From Mucilaginibacter yixingensis (GTDB lineage: Bacteria > Bacteroidota > Bacteroidia > Sphingobacteriales > Sphingobacteriaceae), in assembly GCF_041080815.1 (NCBI RefSeq), contig NZ_CP160205.1, positions 3,534,001-3,598,000 of the forward strand: 64,000 nucleotides of DNA, given 5' to 3'. Of the stretch, positions 42,953-52,121 are shown one piece after another. Below the pieces are notes generated by a model that saw only the letters and a list, made by a program, of their open reading frames with translations, made no database searches and was not told the DNA's origin. Each line of letters begins with the position of its first letter. The first letter of the stretch is position 1. Made by a program: the position numbers and the translations under genes.

Positions 42953-43594
42953 ATGAAAATTGCAGTAATTGGTGCCGGCTATACCGGCACCCCAGTATTA
43001 AATGAAGCACTGAGCAGAGGCCATCAGGTAACTGCTATTTTGCGCAACCCAACTAAGGTAACCGTGCAAAACGCCAACTTGACCGTTAAGTCCGCAGATG
43101 TTAACAACGTTGATGAATTAGCCGAATTGCTAAAAGGTCAAGACGCCGTGATCAGCACGTTTAACGCCGGTTGGGGCAATCCAAACCTATATGCCGATTT
43201 TATTAAAGGCAGCGAAAGTATACAACAAGCCACCAAACAAGCTGGTGTAAAGCGTTTGCTGGTTATTGGCGGCGCGGGCAGTCTGGAAATTGCGCCAGGC
43301 GTACCGCTGGTAGATACTCCGGAATTTCCGGCCCAATGGAAAGAAGGCGCTACCGCCGCGCGTGATTATCTGAACACTCTACGTAAAGAAACCGGGCTGG
43401 ACTGGACCTTCCTGAGTCCGGCCATTAACCTGCACCCGGGTACCCGCACCGGCAACTACCGCATAGGCACCGAAAACCCGGTTTTTAACGATAAAAAAGA
43501 AAGCGAAATTTCTGTAGAAGATTTGGCCGTAGCCCTGATTGATGAAACAGAAAAAGGTCAGTTTGTGAAGAAAAGATTTACGGTGGCTTATTAA
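42953..43594 (+). CDS. NAD(P)-binding oxidoreductase (NmrA/YwnB-like)
   Basis: 213-residue atypical short-chain reductase. KIAVIGAGYTGTPVLNEAL carries the GxxGxxG dinucleotide motif; VKRLLVIGGAGSLEIAPG and LDWTFLSPAINLHPGTRTG match NAD(P)H-binding NmrA-like proteins such as YwnB, which in Bacillus lies beside the Rrf2 regulator YwnA. There is no classical YxxxK. Together with the operator pair this looks like an inducible detoxification module. Substrate unknown. Confidence 0.85.
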   Translation: MKIAVIGAGYTGTPVLNEALSRGHQVTAILRNPTKVTVQNANLTVKSADVNNVDELAELLKGQDAVISTFNAGWGNPNLYADFIKGSESIQQATKQAGVKRLLVIGGAGSLEIAPGVPLVDTPEFPAQWKEGATAARDYLNTLRKETGLDWTFLSPAINLHPGTRTGNYRIGTENPVFNDKKESEISVEDLAVALIDETEKGQFVKKRFTVAY

Positions 43595-43603
43595 TTCTAT
43601 TTT

Positions 43604-43759
43604 GGAGTTCGGATGTTCAATTTCGGATTTTTATTGACCACGAGGATAACAGAGTAAATTCACAGAGGTCACGGAGATTAAAACTCTACGACCACTGTGA
43701 TAATCTTTGCGTACGCTGTGATTCCTTCAATCAAATCCGAAATTGAACATCCGAATTCC
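43604..43759. repeat. Long-armed inverted repeat, family 2
   Basis: 27-bp arms (43604-43630 and 43733-43759) with one mismatch, reading GTTCGGATGTTCAATTTCGG inward. The loop holds ACAGAGGTCACGGAGA, a phrase seen in dispersed repeats of many bacteria. It sits between the convergent oxidoreductase and prmA genes. Confidence 0.7.
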
Positions 43760-43777
43760 GAAATTATTTATTTGAGA

Positions 43778-44614
43778 TCAAAGGTTAAACCTTGCCGCCA
43801 CCCATTCTTTGTTCTTCAGATGGGTGATATATTTCAGGCCGTATTTACCCGCCTCATCTTTGATGATCTGCAGGTCTGGCTCTTCGTAGAAGCCACTGAA
43901 ATAGATCTCGCCCCCTGGTTTTAATACCTCAGCGTAGCGGTCCATCTGGTCTATCAAAATATTGCGGTTGATGTTGGCCAGAATGATATCGTACTGCTCA
44001 TTAGGGATCACATCTTTTGATCCGCAGAGGGCTTTAGTATGATTGGCGTTATTCAGGGCAGCATTCTCTATCGTGCTTTCGTAACAAACCGGGTCATAGT
44101 CAATCGCCATCAAATCCGTCGCACCCAGCTTTTCGGCCAATATGGCCAGGATGCCGGTACCGCAGCCCATATCCAGCACCTTTTTGCCTTTAAAATCGGC
44201 CGCCAGCATCAGCTCCATCATCATGGCCGTGGTTTGGTGGTGACCGGTACCAAAAGCCATCTTTGGGTCGATCACAATCTCATACGGAAAATCAGGACGG
44301 GCTTCATGGAAAGTGGCGCGCACCCAAACCTGATCGCTAATTTGTATCGGCTCAAAATTGCTTTCCCACTCCTGGTTCCAGTTTTTCTGCGGGATCAGGT
44401 TGCGCTCATAGCTAAAATCAAACATCTCCCGGTAGGCTGATAATGCTTCTTCCAGCGCAGCTTCATCAAAGCTGGCTTGTGGAATATAAGCTTTAAAACC
44501 CAGTTCGGTTTCTTCAAAAGTATCAAAGTCAATACCCCCCAGGGCATCTATCAGCAAATCGCGCTCATAGCCTACGGCGTTATTAATGGTGAATATAAGT
44601 TCGGTGTAGTTCAT
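43778..44614 (-). CDS. prmA: Ribosomal protein L11 methyltransferase
   Basis: AdoMet-dependent methyltransferase of 278 residues. The N-terminal L11-binding domain (to ~120) ends with VRATFHEARPDFPYEIVIDP. The catalytic domain has MAFGTGHHQTTAMMM (~143-157), VLDMGCGTGILAILA (~166-180), DLMAIDYDP and the catalytic-type DIILANINRNIL. It methylates L11. Single gene, start ATG 44614. Confidence 0.93.
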   Translation of the reverse strand: MNYTELIFTINNAVGYERDLLIDALGGIDFDTFEETELGFKAYIPQASFDEAALEEALSAYREMFDFSYERNLIPQKNWNQEWESNFEPIQISDQVWVRATFHEARPDFPYEIVIDPKMAFGTGHHQTTAMMMELMLAADFKGKKVLDMGCGTGILAILAEKLGATDLMAIDYDPVCYESTIENAALNNANHTKALCGSKDVIPNEQYDIILANINRNILIDQMDRYAEVLKPGGEIYFSGFYEEPDLQIIKDEAGKYGLKYITHLKNKEWVAARFNL

Positions 44615-44658
44615 TGTTAAAGATTTGAGACGTGAGATATGAGATTGGCGTTTGGTAA

Positions 44659-45150
44659 TTAAGATTGAGATGCCTCCGTATGCCCATGCTCTCCCGCTTC
44701 AGGGGGCCGGGGGGCAAACGATTTATAATCTATCAGCCTCAGTAAAGCAAAATCTATCAGCCAGTAGCCGGTTTGCACCGCAGCCATAAACCAGCAAATA
44801 TGGATAAAGCGCCCCGTGCCGGTTGCCCGGTCCCAGATCACATAGCTTAAGCCAATAGCCAGTACTGCACAAAGCAGTATCAGTCCCAAGATACGCGCGA
44901 AAGCCGCCCCCGGGCGAGCCACTATCCTTTTCCACATAGACAGGGCAATGGTGGCCTGCGTAAGCAGCGCTATGATAAAGATAACAGGCTTGAAAGTCTG
45001 ATAGTAAGTGATTAGCCCATTAGTGGTGCCATCGCCAATGGTGGAGATGCCAGCCTCGGGGTAACGGTAATGTACGGCGTATTTGATAATCGCATCGATC
45101 AGCAAAAACACCACCACCGGCGGCAATATCACCATGATCAGTTTTTTCAT
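44659..45150 (-). CDS. Hypothetical four-helix membrane protein
   Basis: 163 residues with hydrophobic segments at about 4-26, 50-70, 80-105 and 117-138. I recognise no family. The C-terminal tail (FAPRPPEAGEHGHTEASQS) is hydrophilic; residues ~146-154 are encoded by a copy of the G/C-rich palindromic repeat, so the tail was probably gained by repeat insertion. It stands alone between prmA and tpiA. Confidence 0.65.
   Translation of the reverse strand: MKKLIMVILPPVVVFLLIDAIIKYAVHYRYPEAGISTIGDGTTNGLITYYQTFKPVIFIIALLTQATIALSMWKRIVARPGAAFARILGLILLCAVLAIGLSYVIWDRATGTGRFIHICWFMAAVQTGYWLIDFALLRLIDYKSFAPRPPEAGEHGHTEASQS
44689..44715. repeat. G/C-rich palindromic repeat inside a coding region, copy b
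   Basis: CTCTCCCGCTTCAGGGGGC followed by CGGGGGGC. The hairpin-plus-arm layout matches the intergenic copies. It encodes the PRPPEAGEH part of the membrane protein tail on the minus strand. Confidence 0.5.
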
Positions 45151-45155
45151 AGCTA

Positions 45156-45225
45156 TTAGAAAGTCCGGAAGTCAGAAAAGTCGGAAAGTCCGGAAGTTAA
45201 CTTTAGTAACTTTCGGACTTTCTAA
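45156..45225. repeat. Long-armed inverted repeat, family 3
   Basis: 17-bp arms TTAGAAAGTCCG.AAGT (45156-45172 and 45209-45225) with one mismatch. The inner part repeats GTCCGGAAGT once more. The following bases (CACAACTCACCACTCACTA) resemble the ACTCACT-rich family 4 elements. Confidence 0.6.
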
Positions 45226-45261
45226 CTACTCACAACTCACCACTCACTATTCACTGACGGA

Positions 45262-46026
45262 TTAATTAAACGTCTTAACAATATCTGTAAAGTCGCGTGA
45301 TTTTAATGACGCACCGCCAATCAGGCCGCCATCAATATCAGGCTGAGCAAACAGTTCGGCTGCGTTTTTAGGGTTACAGCTGCCACCGTACAAAATGGTA
45401 GTAGCATCAGCAACCTGCTCGCCGTATTTAGCGGCAATCTCCTTACGGATAAAAGCGTGAATCTCCTGCGCCTGATCAGACGTTGCAGTAACGCCGGTAC
45501 CAATGGCCCAAACAGGCTCATAAGCAATCACCGTCTGGCCGAAATGCTGCTCGTCCAAGTGGAACAAGCCTTCTGCCAGTTGAGTTTTAATTACATCGAA
45601 ATAAGTACCGTTATTGCGCTCGTCCAGCGTTTCGCCAATACAGAAGATTGGTTTCAGGCCGTTAGCCAATGCGGTATCTGTTTTTTTAGCCAGCAGTTCG
45701 TTGCTCTCGCCAAAATACTGGCGACGCTCTGAGTGGCCCAGAATTACATATTCGGCACCGGTAGAACGGATCATCTTGGCAGAGATCTCGCCGGTGTAAG
45801 CGCCCTTTTCTTCCTGGTGGGCGTTCTGCGCACCTATTGATACTTTGGTATAACCTTTTGCCATTTGCACCAGGCTGTGCAGGTGTATAAACGGACTGCA
45901 AACTACTGCCTGCTGATTGCCGGTCGCCTCATCGTTAACCATGTTAACCACCTCAGAGAACAAGGATAAACCCTCGTTATAATCCATGTTCATCTTCCAG
46001 TTTCCGGCTACTATTTTCTTTCTCAT
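45262..46026 (-). CDS. tpiA: Triosephosphate isomerase
   Basis: Glycolytic (beta/alpha)8 barrel enzyme of 254 residues. KIVAGNWKMNMD (Lys of the active site), YVILGHSERRQYFGE (catalytic His ~97), VIAYEPVWAIGTG (catalytic Glu ~169) and ILYGGSCNPKNA, GLIGGASLK (phosphate loops) are complete. Spacers with inverted repeats lie on both sides. Confidence 0.97.
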   Translation of the reverse strand: MRKKIVAGNWKMNMDYNEGLSLFSEVVNMVNDEATGNQQAVVCSPFIHLHSLVQMAKGYTKVSIGAQNAHQEEKGAYTGEISAKMIRSTGAEYVILGHSERRQYFGESNELLAKKTDTALANGLKPIFCIGETLDERNNGTYFDVIKTQLAEGLFHLDEQHFGQTVIAYEPVWAIGTGVTATSDQAQEIHAFIRKEIAAKYGEQVADATTILYGGSCNPKNAAELFAQPDIDGGLIGGASLKSRDFTDIVKTFN

Positions 46027-46037
46027 TTTATTTATAA

Positions 46038-46136
46038 GTTGATTGAGTTTATTATGTTGATTAGTTGATTGAGTTTTTATTCAGCATGTGTTGATTGGGT
46101 TAACTACTCACTTAATCAACTCAATCAATCACTCAC
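46038..46136. repeat. ACTCACT/TTGATT inverted repeat, family 4 copy 1
   Basis: Imperfect palindrome with GTTGATTGAGTT on the left and AACTCAATCAAT on the right. A 27-nt stretch starting AACTACTCACTTAATCAACT (46102-46128) is identical at 52744-52770, showing that the two spacers carry the same element. Confidence 0.6.
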
Positions 46137-47302
46137 TAACGCGTTAATTCATACACTGCCTGTAGTATCCCCTGCTCGTTCTCGTCAAAATCTCTGCCGT
46201 CTCGACGTTCGAATACGCGGGCCGTGGTTTCCAGCATTTTATCCAGACGGTATTCTTCCAGCCCTTCTGCACCACCCCAGCTAAAATCCGGAACGAAGTT
46301 TGGCGGGAAACCGCCGCCGAAAACGTTACAGCCTACACCTACAACGGTGCCGGTATTGAACATGGTATTGATGCCACATTTTGAATGATCGGCCATAATC
46401 AATCCGCAGAACTGCAAACCGGTTTTGCGCAGGTGCTTATTGGTATAATCCCACAGCTTTACTTCGCCGTAATTATTTTTCAGGTTCGAATTATTGCTAT
46501 CGGCACCCATGTTGCACCACTCGCCCAATACGGCGTTACCCAGATAACCATCGTGGCCCTTGTTAGAATAGCCCCAAACTACCGAGTTATTGATCTCGCC
46601 ACCTACACGACTGTATGGACCGATAGTAGTAGCTCCGTAGATCTTGGCCCCCATTTTTACCGACGAGTGCTCGCATAAGGCAAACGCACCGCGAATGCTC
46701 ACGCCTTCCCAAACCTCACTATTGGCGGCCAGATAGATCGGTCCGCGCGTTGTGTTAAAGTTTGAGCAATCGGCAATGGCACCCTCTTCGGCAAAAAAGT
46801 CTGTGCCGATGATGGTGTTAGTGCTGCTGATCTGCGCACTCTCCCGCCCTTTGGTAAGCAGGTTAAAATCTTTTCGCAGCTCGATATCGTTAAAACGGAA
46901 GATATATTCAGGATAACGAATGATGACCGGCAGTCGGCTCACCTCGGTAGCGGTATATGCAGCGGCATGGTCAAAGCTTTTGGCATCAGCCTCGCCCAGG
47001 CGAACGGCCACCAACTGACCCTGATAACGCAAGGCATGCCCCAGCGGCAACTTGCTGATATCGTCCAGCAAACTATCATCCGGACAAACAGCGCCGTTGA
47101 TAAACAGGTTATCGGCAGTAATATGAATAGGGAACTTGCCCTGTAAGTAATTGCGTGTGTGGTACGAAAAATCTTGTGACAGGTGTTTGACCCATTTCTC
47201 GGCAATGGTGAGGATACCTACACGCAGGTTAGCCAGCGGGCGGGTAAATGTTAATGGGAGCAGTTGCTGATAAGTATTATCGTCAAAAAGGATGACAGCC
47301 AT
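46136..47302 (-). CDS. GlmU-related sugar nucleotidyltransferase-like protein
   Basis: 388 residues. The N-terminal part starts AVILFDDNTYQQLLPLTFTRPLANLRVGI (here in parts: LLPLTFTRPLANLRVGI), the signature of the Bacteroidota GlmU-related family (putative sugar nucleotidyltransferase). The C-terminal half is a left-handed beta helix (AANSEVWEGVSIRGA, VKMGAKIYGATTIGP). Reaction not established; UDP-sugar synthesis or acetylation is inferred. Start ATG 47302 is only 4 bp from a promoter element. Confidence 0.87.
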   Translation of the reverse strand: MAVILFDDNTYQQLLPLTFTRPLANLRVGILTIAEKWVKHLSQDFSYHTRNYLQGKFPIHITADNLFINGAVCPDDSLLDDISKLPLGHALRYQGQLVAVRLGEADAKSFDHAAAYTATEVSRLPVIIRYPEYIFRFNDIELRKDFNLLTKGRESAQISSTNTIIGTDFFAEEGAIADCSNFNTTRGPIYLAANSEVWEGVSIRGAFALCEHSSVKMGAKIYGATTIGPYSRVGGEINNSVVWGYSNKGHDGYLGNAVLGEWCNMGADSNNSNLKNNYGEVKLWDYTNKHLRKTGLQFCGLIMADHSKCGINTMFNTGTVVGVGCNVFGGGFPPNFVPDFSWGGAEGLEEYRLDKMLETTARVFERRDGRDFDENEQGILQAVYELTR

Positions 47303-47306
47303 GCGG

Positions 47307-47314
47307 CAAAAATA
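47307..47314 (-). promoter_or_regulatory. Candidate -7 element for the GlmU-like gene
   Basis: The minus strand reads TATTTTTG, with the last G 4 bp before ATG 47302, which predicts a leaderless or very short-leader transcript. It coincides with the T-tract of the rpmE2 terminator. Confidence 0.45.
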
Positions 47315-47316
47315 AA

Positions 47317-47345
47317 AAAGTCCCCCGATTGTGGTGGGAGACTTT
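47317..47345 (-). terminator. Terminator of rpmE2
   Basis: On the minus strand AAAGTCTCCC pairs with GGGGGACTTT (10 bp, one G-U pair), followed by TTTTTTATTTTT. Confidence 0.75.
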
Positions 47346-47367
47346 CAAATATTTTAAAAAGCAATAA

Positions 47368-47616
47368 TTACTTTTTGTTGTAACGAGTACGGAATTTATC
47401 GATACGACCGGCAGTATCTACCAGTTTCATCTTACCAGTGTAGAAAGGGTGAGAAGTGTGAGAGATCTCCAGTTTCACCAACGGGTATTCATTACCGTCT
47501 TCCCATTTAACTGATTCGCGGGTTTCGATGCATGATTTAGTCAAGAAAGCATAGTCGTTAGACATATCTTTAAAAACAACTAATCTATAGCTTTTTGGAT
47601 GCAGGTCTTTTTTCAT
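47368..47616 (-). CDS. rpmE2: Type B 50S ribosomal protein L31
   Basis: 82 residues, [58 protein letters not shown] (in parts). This is the zinc-free L31B form: the CxxC pairs are absent, and only one Cys (~29) is present. Its own promoter and terminator make it monocistronic. Confidence 0.95.
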   Translation of the reverse strand: MKKDLHPKSYRLVVFKDMSNDYAFLTKSCIETRESVKWEDGNEYPLVKLEISHTSHPFYTGKMKLVDTAGRIDKFRTRYNKK

Positions 47617-47647
47617 TTTATTATATACTTCCTTATCAAAAGAGGGG

Positions 47648-47655
47648 CAAAGATA
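47648..47655 (-). promoter_or_regulatory. Candidate -7 element for rpmE2
   Basis: The minus strand reads TATCTTTG (TAnnTTTG) followed by CCCC, 31 bp before the rpmE2 ATG. Confidence 0.55.
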
Positions 47656-47699
47656 GTTTAATAAATCAAAATTAAAAAGTTAAAATTAAAAAAAATCTA

Positions 47700-47742
47700 A
47701 ACCAGGATTCTAAAGATTTAATTCAGGATTTACAGGATTTCT
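47700..47742. repeat. GGATTTACAGGAT repeat, family 5 copy 1
   Basis: AACCAGGATT at the left and CAGGATTTACAGGATT inside. The same phrases occur in opposite orientation at 50371-50420. This copy has lost its right arm. Confidence 0.5.
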
Positions 47743-47784
47743 TTTCTATCGCTCACTCCGCGCCCCCAATGTCATCCCACTTTT

Positions 47785-47792
47785 TATATTTG
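47785..47792 (+). promoter_or_regulatory. Candidate -7 element for the DUF3857 gene
   Basis: TATATTTG (TAnnTTTG) ends 1 bp before the first in-frame ATG (47794), so transcription should begin behind that ATG. This argues for the later TTG 47818 as start. Confidence 0.5.
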
Positions 47793-47817
47793 CATGCATT
47801 TAACCATATCTTACACA

Positions 47818-49761
47818 TTGAGAACTCTACCCCTGTGCTGCCTGTTTATCTTGCTTATGGCAACTATTAAGGCTAATACATCTTTTGCACAACACTTATC
47901 CACCATAAATAAAGTTGATACTGCTGCTTTATTGCTCAAAGAATGCCCCTTTGAAAAAGAAGCAAAGGCTATGGTGCTTGTTGATGAAGGCATTGTTGGC
48001 CACGCGTCTGATTCTATCATCATGACCAGGTATAAAAAAATCAAACTATTTGCTCAGTATGATCCCCAGATACCTAATATCAGGATCCCCTATCACGAAG
48101 GTTTTGAGCAAATTACCAACCTGGTTGCCCAAACCGTTAAATGGGAGAACAACCACGCTGTTATTACACGGGTGGAGCCGGCACAGATCTTTAAAAACAG
48201 TGTTGATAAAGTAAACAAAGAACTCATTTTTGCGTTCCCTAACGTTAGCGCCGGTTGTATACTTGAATATCAATACCATTGGAGCTCGTCATACTTTTAC
48301 GTCCCCACATGGTTCTTTCAAAACAATTTACCCCAGGCCGTCAGCAAGTTTAGCACGCTGCTGCCGGCCAGATCGGTCTTTTCTGTTGTAAAAAAAGGCG
48401 ATTCTACCTATACCAAAGATACACGAACTATCATTCCTAAAATTAATGGCGATAGCCTGGTGGTGCATACATGGGTCAAAGCCAACGTACATTCGGTAAG
48501 CGTTGAACCATTTACAGACTGGCAAAACAGCGGGTTGCAATATATTAGTTTGAAGTACAACGATGCGGAAAAATCTGCAGGCGATAGCGCGCCATGGCAT
48601 GATGTAGCGTCTGACCTTTTTACAGACGCTGATTTTTTCAACCAGAGGCATGCAAATGTACCCGGTACATCTCGCTTCATAGATTCTGTAAAAAAATTTG
48701 CATCGGCAGAACAAAAGATAGCCGCGATATTTGACACCGTCAAAACACAAATCAAGTGGAATGGCAACGATTACTGGCAAACAGATAAAGGCGTGCGGTC
48801 TGCCTGGAACAATCGGATAGGGAATGCTACCGAGATCAATCTGGCTTTGTACAATCTGCTCCGCAAAGTGGGCATAGTTGCCCACATCATGTTCGTGTGT
48901 ACACCAGACAATGGCTATATTGACCCCACCAATCCGGAAAGACACCATATTGATAAAGTTGTTATTAGCGTGGGTGCTGATAGCACCCGTCAGTACGTTT
49001 TAGACGCCAGCAACAAATACAATACTTATACAGAAATCCCCCTATCGCTGCTTAACACCTATGGCATACTCTGTCCAGGCAATAAAAAAAGCAGTCAGGG
49101 AACAGACTATCAAGCTGTATTGCTTAAAACTGATGAGCCCGCTATAGAAACTATAGCAACAGAAGCAGTAATTGCGCCTGACGGCAGAATGACCGCAACA
49201 GGCACGTTAAACAGTTATACTTATAACAAAGCCTATTTTCATGAAGCGCATGACAAGTTAAACAGTGAAGACTATATCAATAAACTTAAAGGCGACGATA
49301 AAAGCCTGAAACTTACCGACCTTACCATAGAAAATATAGAGACTGATTCGCTTCCCCTTATTCAGAAATTCAAACTAAGTAAGCAACAAACAACAGACGG
49401 CGGATTTATCTATTTAAAAACCAATTATTTATCTATAATTAACGGCAATCCTTTTACCAATGCGACCAGGCTTGCAGATATTGATTTTAAGGCGTGTACG
49501 TCTGACAATATTAACAGCAGATACCAACTACCGGCAGGCTACAATGTAGATGCCATGCCCGAAAACATACAGATGAAGTTATTTGATAACAGCATTATTT
49601 TTAAAAGATTGGCTTCTGTTGACAACCATATTTTAACTATTCATTACACCATTATTCACGGTCGCTCTCGTTATAACGCATCAGAATATACCGCCCTGCA
49701 TGATTTTTACAGAAAAATGTTCCAGGCATTGGACGAACCCATTGTGCTGAAGAAACTCTAG
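47818..49761 (+). CDS. Secreted DUF3857/transglutaminase-like protein
   Basis: 647 residues from TTG 47818, giving signal peptide MRTLPLCCLFILLMATIKA; ATG 47794 would add eight residues but lies at the -7 element. The N-terminal ~250 residues match DUF3857 (SDSIIMTRYKKIKLF, ITRVEPAQIFKNSVDKV). A transglutaminase-like core follows (~280-380), but its usual catalytic Cys position reads IGNATEINLALYNLL, so activity is doubtful. A beta-rich C-terminal domain ends it. Such proteins are common in the Bacteroidota periplasm with unknown role. Confidence 0.83.
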   Translation: MRTLPLCCLFILLMATIKANTSFAQHLSTINKVDTAALLLKECPFEKEAKAMVLVDEGIVGHASDSIIMTRYKKIKLFAQYDPQIPNIRIPYHEGFEQITNLVAQTVKWENNHAVITRVEPAQIFKNSVDKVNKELIFAFPNVSAGCILEYQYHWSSSYFYVPTWFFQNNLPQAVSKFSTLLPARSVFSVVKKGDSTYTKDTRTIIPKINGDSLVVHTWVKANVHSVSVEPFTDWQNSGLQYISLKYNDAEKSAGDSAPWHDVASDLFTDADFFNQRHANVPGTSRFIDSVKKFASAEQKIAAIFDTVKTQIKWNGNDYWQTDKGVRSAWNNRIGNATEINLALYNLLRKVGIVAHIMFVCTPDNGYIDPTNPERHHIDKVVISVGADSTRQYVLDASNKYNTYTEIPLSLLNTYGILCPGNKKSSQGTDYQAVLLKTDEPAIETIATEAVIAPDGRMTATGTLNSYTYNKAYFHEAHDKLNSEDYINKLKGDDKSLKLTDLTIENIETDSLPLIQKFKLSKQQTTDGGFIYLKTNYLSIINGNPFTNATRLADIDFKACTSDNINSRYQLPAGYNVDAMPENIQMKLFDNSIIFKRLASVDNHILTIHYTIIHGRSRYNASEYTALHDFYRKMFQALDEPIVLKKL

Positions 49762-49792
49762 GTCTTCACCAGCACCTTCAATGTGTTTTAGC

Positions 49793-49800
49793 TAAATTTG
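49793..49800 (+). promoter_or_regulatory. Candidate -7 element for the 157-residue membrane protein gene
   Basis: TAAATTTG (TAnnTTTG), 22 bp before ATG 49823. Confidence 0.5.
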
Positions 49801-49822
49801 CTTAACATACCTAACTTACATA

Positions 49823-50296
49823 ATGCAAAACATTGCTTCTTATAGCATTACCTATTCAAAACCCCGAAAGGCTTTTAGGTCACTCGCTCTTTCTGTGTCT
49901 TTAATGATAGTACCAGGTATAAATGCTTTAAAAGAAGATCATCCTAATTACTTCTATATAAGCTTTATTATCATATGCTTATTAATTTGGATTTACATTT
50001 CCATCGAATTATTGGCAAGCAAAACAACCTTTACTATAAATAACGACCAGTTAACAGTGACAGACTCTTTATTTAATCGTCACAAAACGAAAATCTATGA
50101 GCTAAAACAAATAGAGGAACTGGAAATTGAGAATCTAAAAATCAAATACTGGTCTAACCACGTTGAAGTTAGTAAAAACAAGGTCCTTACCTTTTTTTAC
50201 CGCGATAAAGAAATACTGCTTGGCAGTGGGTTAAAGAATTTTAATGCGGACGAATTATTTAATCAAATTAATGCAGCAATGATAGCCCCCGAATAA
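49823..50296 (+). CDS. Hypothetical membrane protein with PH-like C-terminal part
   Basis: 157 residues with two close hydrophobic segments (~21-35 and ~47-65). A soluble tail follows (FTINNDQLTVTDSLFNRHKTK) whose beta-strand pattern resembles small bacterial PH-like domains. No recognised family and no catalytic motif. It has its own promoter candidate and no obvious partner. Codon use is rather A+T-rich. Confidence 0.6.
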   Translation: MQNIASYSITYSKPRKAFRSLALSVSLMIVPGINALKEDHPNYFYISFIIICLLIWIYISIELLASKTTFTINNDQLTVTDSLFNRHKTKIYELKQIEELEIENLKIKYWSNHVEVSKNKVLTFFYRDKEILLGSGLKNFNADELFNQINAAMIAPE

Positions 50297-50370
50297 ACTC
50301 CCACTAGCACAAACTTAGCATATGGGGTACCGAAGCAAGTTCGGCATGACTTAGGATTACTAGTATAATT

Positions 50371-50420
50371 AAACCAGGATAAGCATCCTGTAAATCCTAA
50401 AAATCCGCTCAATCCTGGTT
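50371..50420. repeat. GGATTTACAGGAT repeat, family 5 copy 2
   Basis: 9-bp terminal arms AACCAGGAT / ATCCTGGTT flank ATCCTGTAAATCCT. Reverse complement of the 47700 element. The right end touches the stop of the epimerase gene. Confidence 0.55.
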
Positions 50421-50810
50421 CATACACAACTCCACCAACACCCCTCCCACGTCCTTCGGATGCACAAAACAAACCAGCTTATTATCCGCACCGCGCTTAG
50501 GCACATCATTTAATAACACAAAACCTTCGGCTTTAAGGCGGGCCATTTCGGCTTCAATATCATCTACCTCAAAGGCTATGTGGTGGATGCCTTCGCCCTT
50601 TTTTTCTAAGAATCTGGCTATCGGGCTATCAGGCGTAGTGGCCTCCAATAGCTCTATTTTATTGGGTCCGCTTTGCAGAAAGGCGGTTTTGACGCCCTCG
50701 GTCAACACCTCCTCTATCTTGTATATGTCAGTGTTAAGCAAGGTTTTCCAGATTGCTCCGGCGCTTTCAATGCTGCTTACGGCTATACCGATATGCTCTA
50801 CCTTTTTCAT
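50409..50810 (-). CDS. mce: Methylmalonyl-CoA epimerase
   Basis: VOC-fold metal enzyme, 133 residues from ATG 50810; the frame extends five codons upstream (MQFLS) but MKKVEHIGIAV is the usual start. KVEHIGIAVSSIESA, GPNKIELLEATTPDSPI, GEGIHHIAFEVDDI and GVLVELCMN give the two His and Glu metal ligands. It interconverts (R)- and (S)-methylmalonyl-CoA in propionate metabolism. The mutase is not nearby. The last bases overlap a dispersed repeat, so the final residues (CMNQD) may vary between strains. Confidence 0.93.
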   Translation of the reverse strand: MKKVEHIGIAVSSIESAGAIWKTLLNTDIYKIEEVLTEGVKTAFLQSGPNKIELLEATTPDSPIARFLEKKGEGIHHIAFEVDDIEAEMARLKAEGFVLLNDVPKRGADNKLVCFVHPKDVGGVLVELCMNQD

Positions 50811-50875
50811 AGACAAAAATTGCAAATTAATGACTGCCTAAGCTACAAAGCCTGATTTAAAACTAAAAGTTTGCT

Positions 50876-50883
50876 TATCTTTG
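50876..50883 (+). promoter_or_regulatory. Candidate -7 element for the isc genes
   Basis: TATCTTTG (TAnnTTTG), 17 bp before ATG 50901 of iscS. It excludes the upstream in-frame codons from 50871 as start. Confidence 0.55.
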
Positions 50884-50900
50884 TAATTCAAAATACTGCT

Positions 50901-52112
50901 ATGGACTTTCCTATCTATTTAGATAATAACGCAACCACTCCGATGGACCCACGGGTATTGGAAGCGATGCTGCCTTACTTTACCAACAAGTTTGGTAACG
51001 CGGCCAGCCGCAACCATGCTTTTGGCTGGGTGGCCGAAGAAGCTGTTGATTACGCCCGCGAGCAAGTGGCTAAACTGATTGGTGCAACCGAGAAAGAGAT
51101 CATCTTTACCTCTGGCGCTACCGAGAGCGATAACTTGGCTATTAAAGGTGTATTTGAGATGTATAAGGAAAAAGGCAACCACATCATTACCGCTGTTACT
51201 GAGCACAAAGCGGTATTGGATGCCTGCAAACACGTTGAAAAAATTGGCGGCCGCGTTACTTACTTAAATGTAAAAGAAGATGGCCTGATTGACCTGGCCG
51301 AACTGGAAGCCGCTATGACTCCTGAAACCATCCTGGTATCTATCATGTATGGTAACAACGAGATTGGCGTGATCCAGCCGGTAAAAGAAATTGCTGCTAT
51401 TGCCCACAAACACGGTGCACTGTTTATGACAGATGCTACTCAGGCAGTAGGTAAAATTCCTGTTGATGTAAATGCAGACGGCATTGACCTGTTGGCTATG
51501 TCGGCTCATAAAATATATGGACCTAAAGGTGTAGGTGCACTGTACGTACGCCGTAAAGGACCACGTGTTAAAGTTACTGCCCAGATGGACGGTGGCGGTC
51601 ACGAGCGCGGTATGCGCTCTGGTACGCTGAACGTTCCGGGTATTGTTGGTTTAGGTAAAGCATGCGAGCTTTGTCAGGAGGAAATGGAAAGCGAAGCAAA
51701 ACGCCTTTCTACCCTGCGTGACAAACTGCAGAACGAACTGACCAAACTGGAAGAAAGCTATGTAAACGGTAACGTTGAACACCGCTTACCACACGTAGCC
51801 AACATTTCTTTCAAATACGTAGAGGGCGAAGGCTTGATGATGGCTATGAAAGATCTGGCCGTATCATCAGGTTCAGCTTGTACTTCAGCGTCACTGGAGC
51901 CATCATACGTACTGAAAAGCTTGGGCTTGTCTGACGATCTGGCACACTCTTCTATCCGTTTCGGTCTTGGCCGTTTCACAACCGAAGAGGAAGTTGATTA
52001 CGCTATCGAGGTAACCCGCAAAGCGGTTAACCACCTGCGCGATCTGTCGCCGCTATGGGAGATGTTCAAAGATGGCATCGACCTGAGCACTATTGAGTGG
52101 GCAGAACACTAA
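50901..52112 (+). CDS. iscS: Cysteine desulfurase IscS
   Basis: PLP-dependent enzyme, 403 residues from ATG 50901. It supplies sulfur from cysteine for Fe-S clusters. [38 protein letters not shown] and [11 protein letters not shown] (PLP-lysine) are present, and the active-site Cys lies in [15 protein letters not shown] (~320-335), the class I loop. iscU and iscA follow on the same strand, separated by 130- and 125-bp spacers that hold inverted repeats. Confidence 0.95.
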   Translation: MDFPIYLDNNATTPMDPRVLEAMLPYFTNKFGNAASRNHAFGWVAEEAVDYAREQVAKLIGATEKEIIFTSGATESDNLAIKGVFEMYKEKGNHIITAVTEHKAVLDACKHVEKIGGRVTYLNVKEDGLIDLAELEAAMTPETILVSIMYGNNEIGVIQPVKEIAAIAHKHGALFMTDATQAVGKIPVDVNADGIDLLAMSAHKIYGPKGVGALYVRRKGPRVKVTAQMDGGGHERGMRSGTLNVPGIVGLGKACELCQEEMESEAKRLSTLRDKLQNELTKLEESYVNGNVEHRLPHVANISFKYVEGEGLMMAMKDLAVSSGSACTSASLEPSYVLKSLGLSDDLAHSSIRFGLGRFTTEEEVDYAIEVTRKAVNHLRDLSPLWEMFKDGIDLSTIEWAEH

Positions 52113-52121
52113 GAATTAGTT

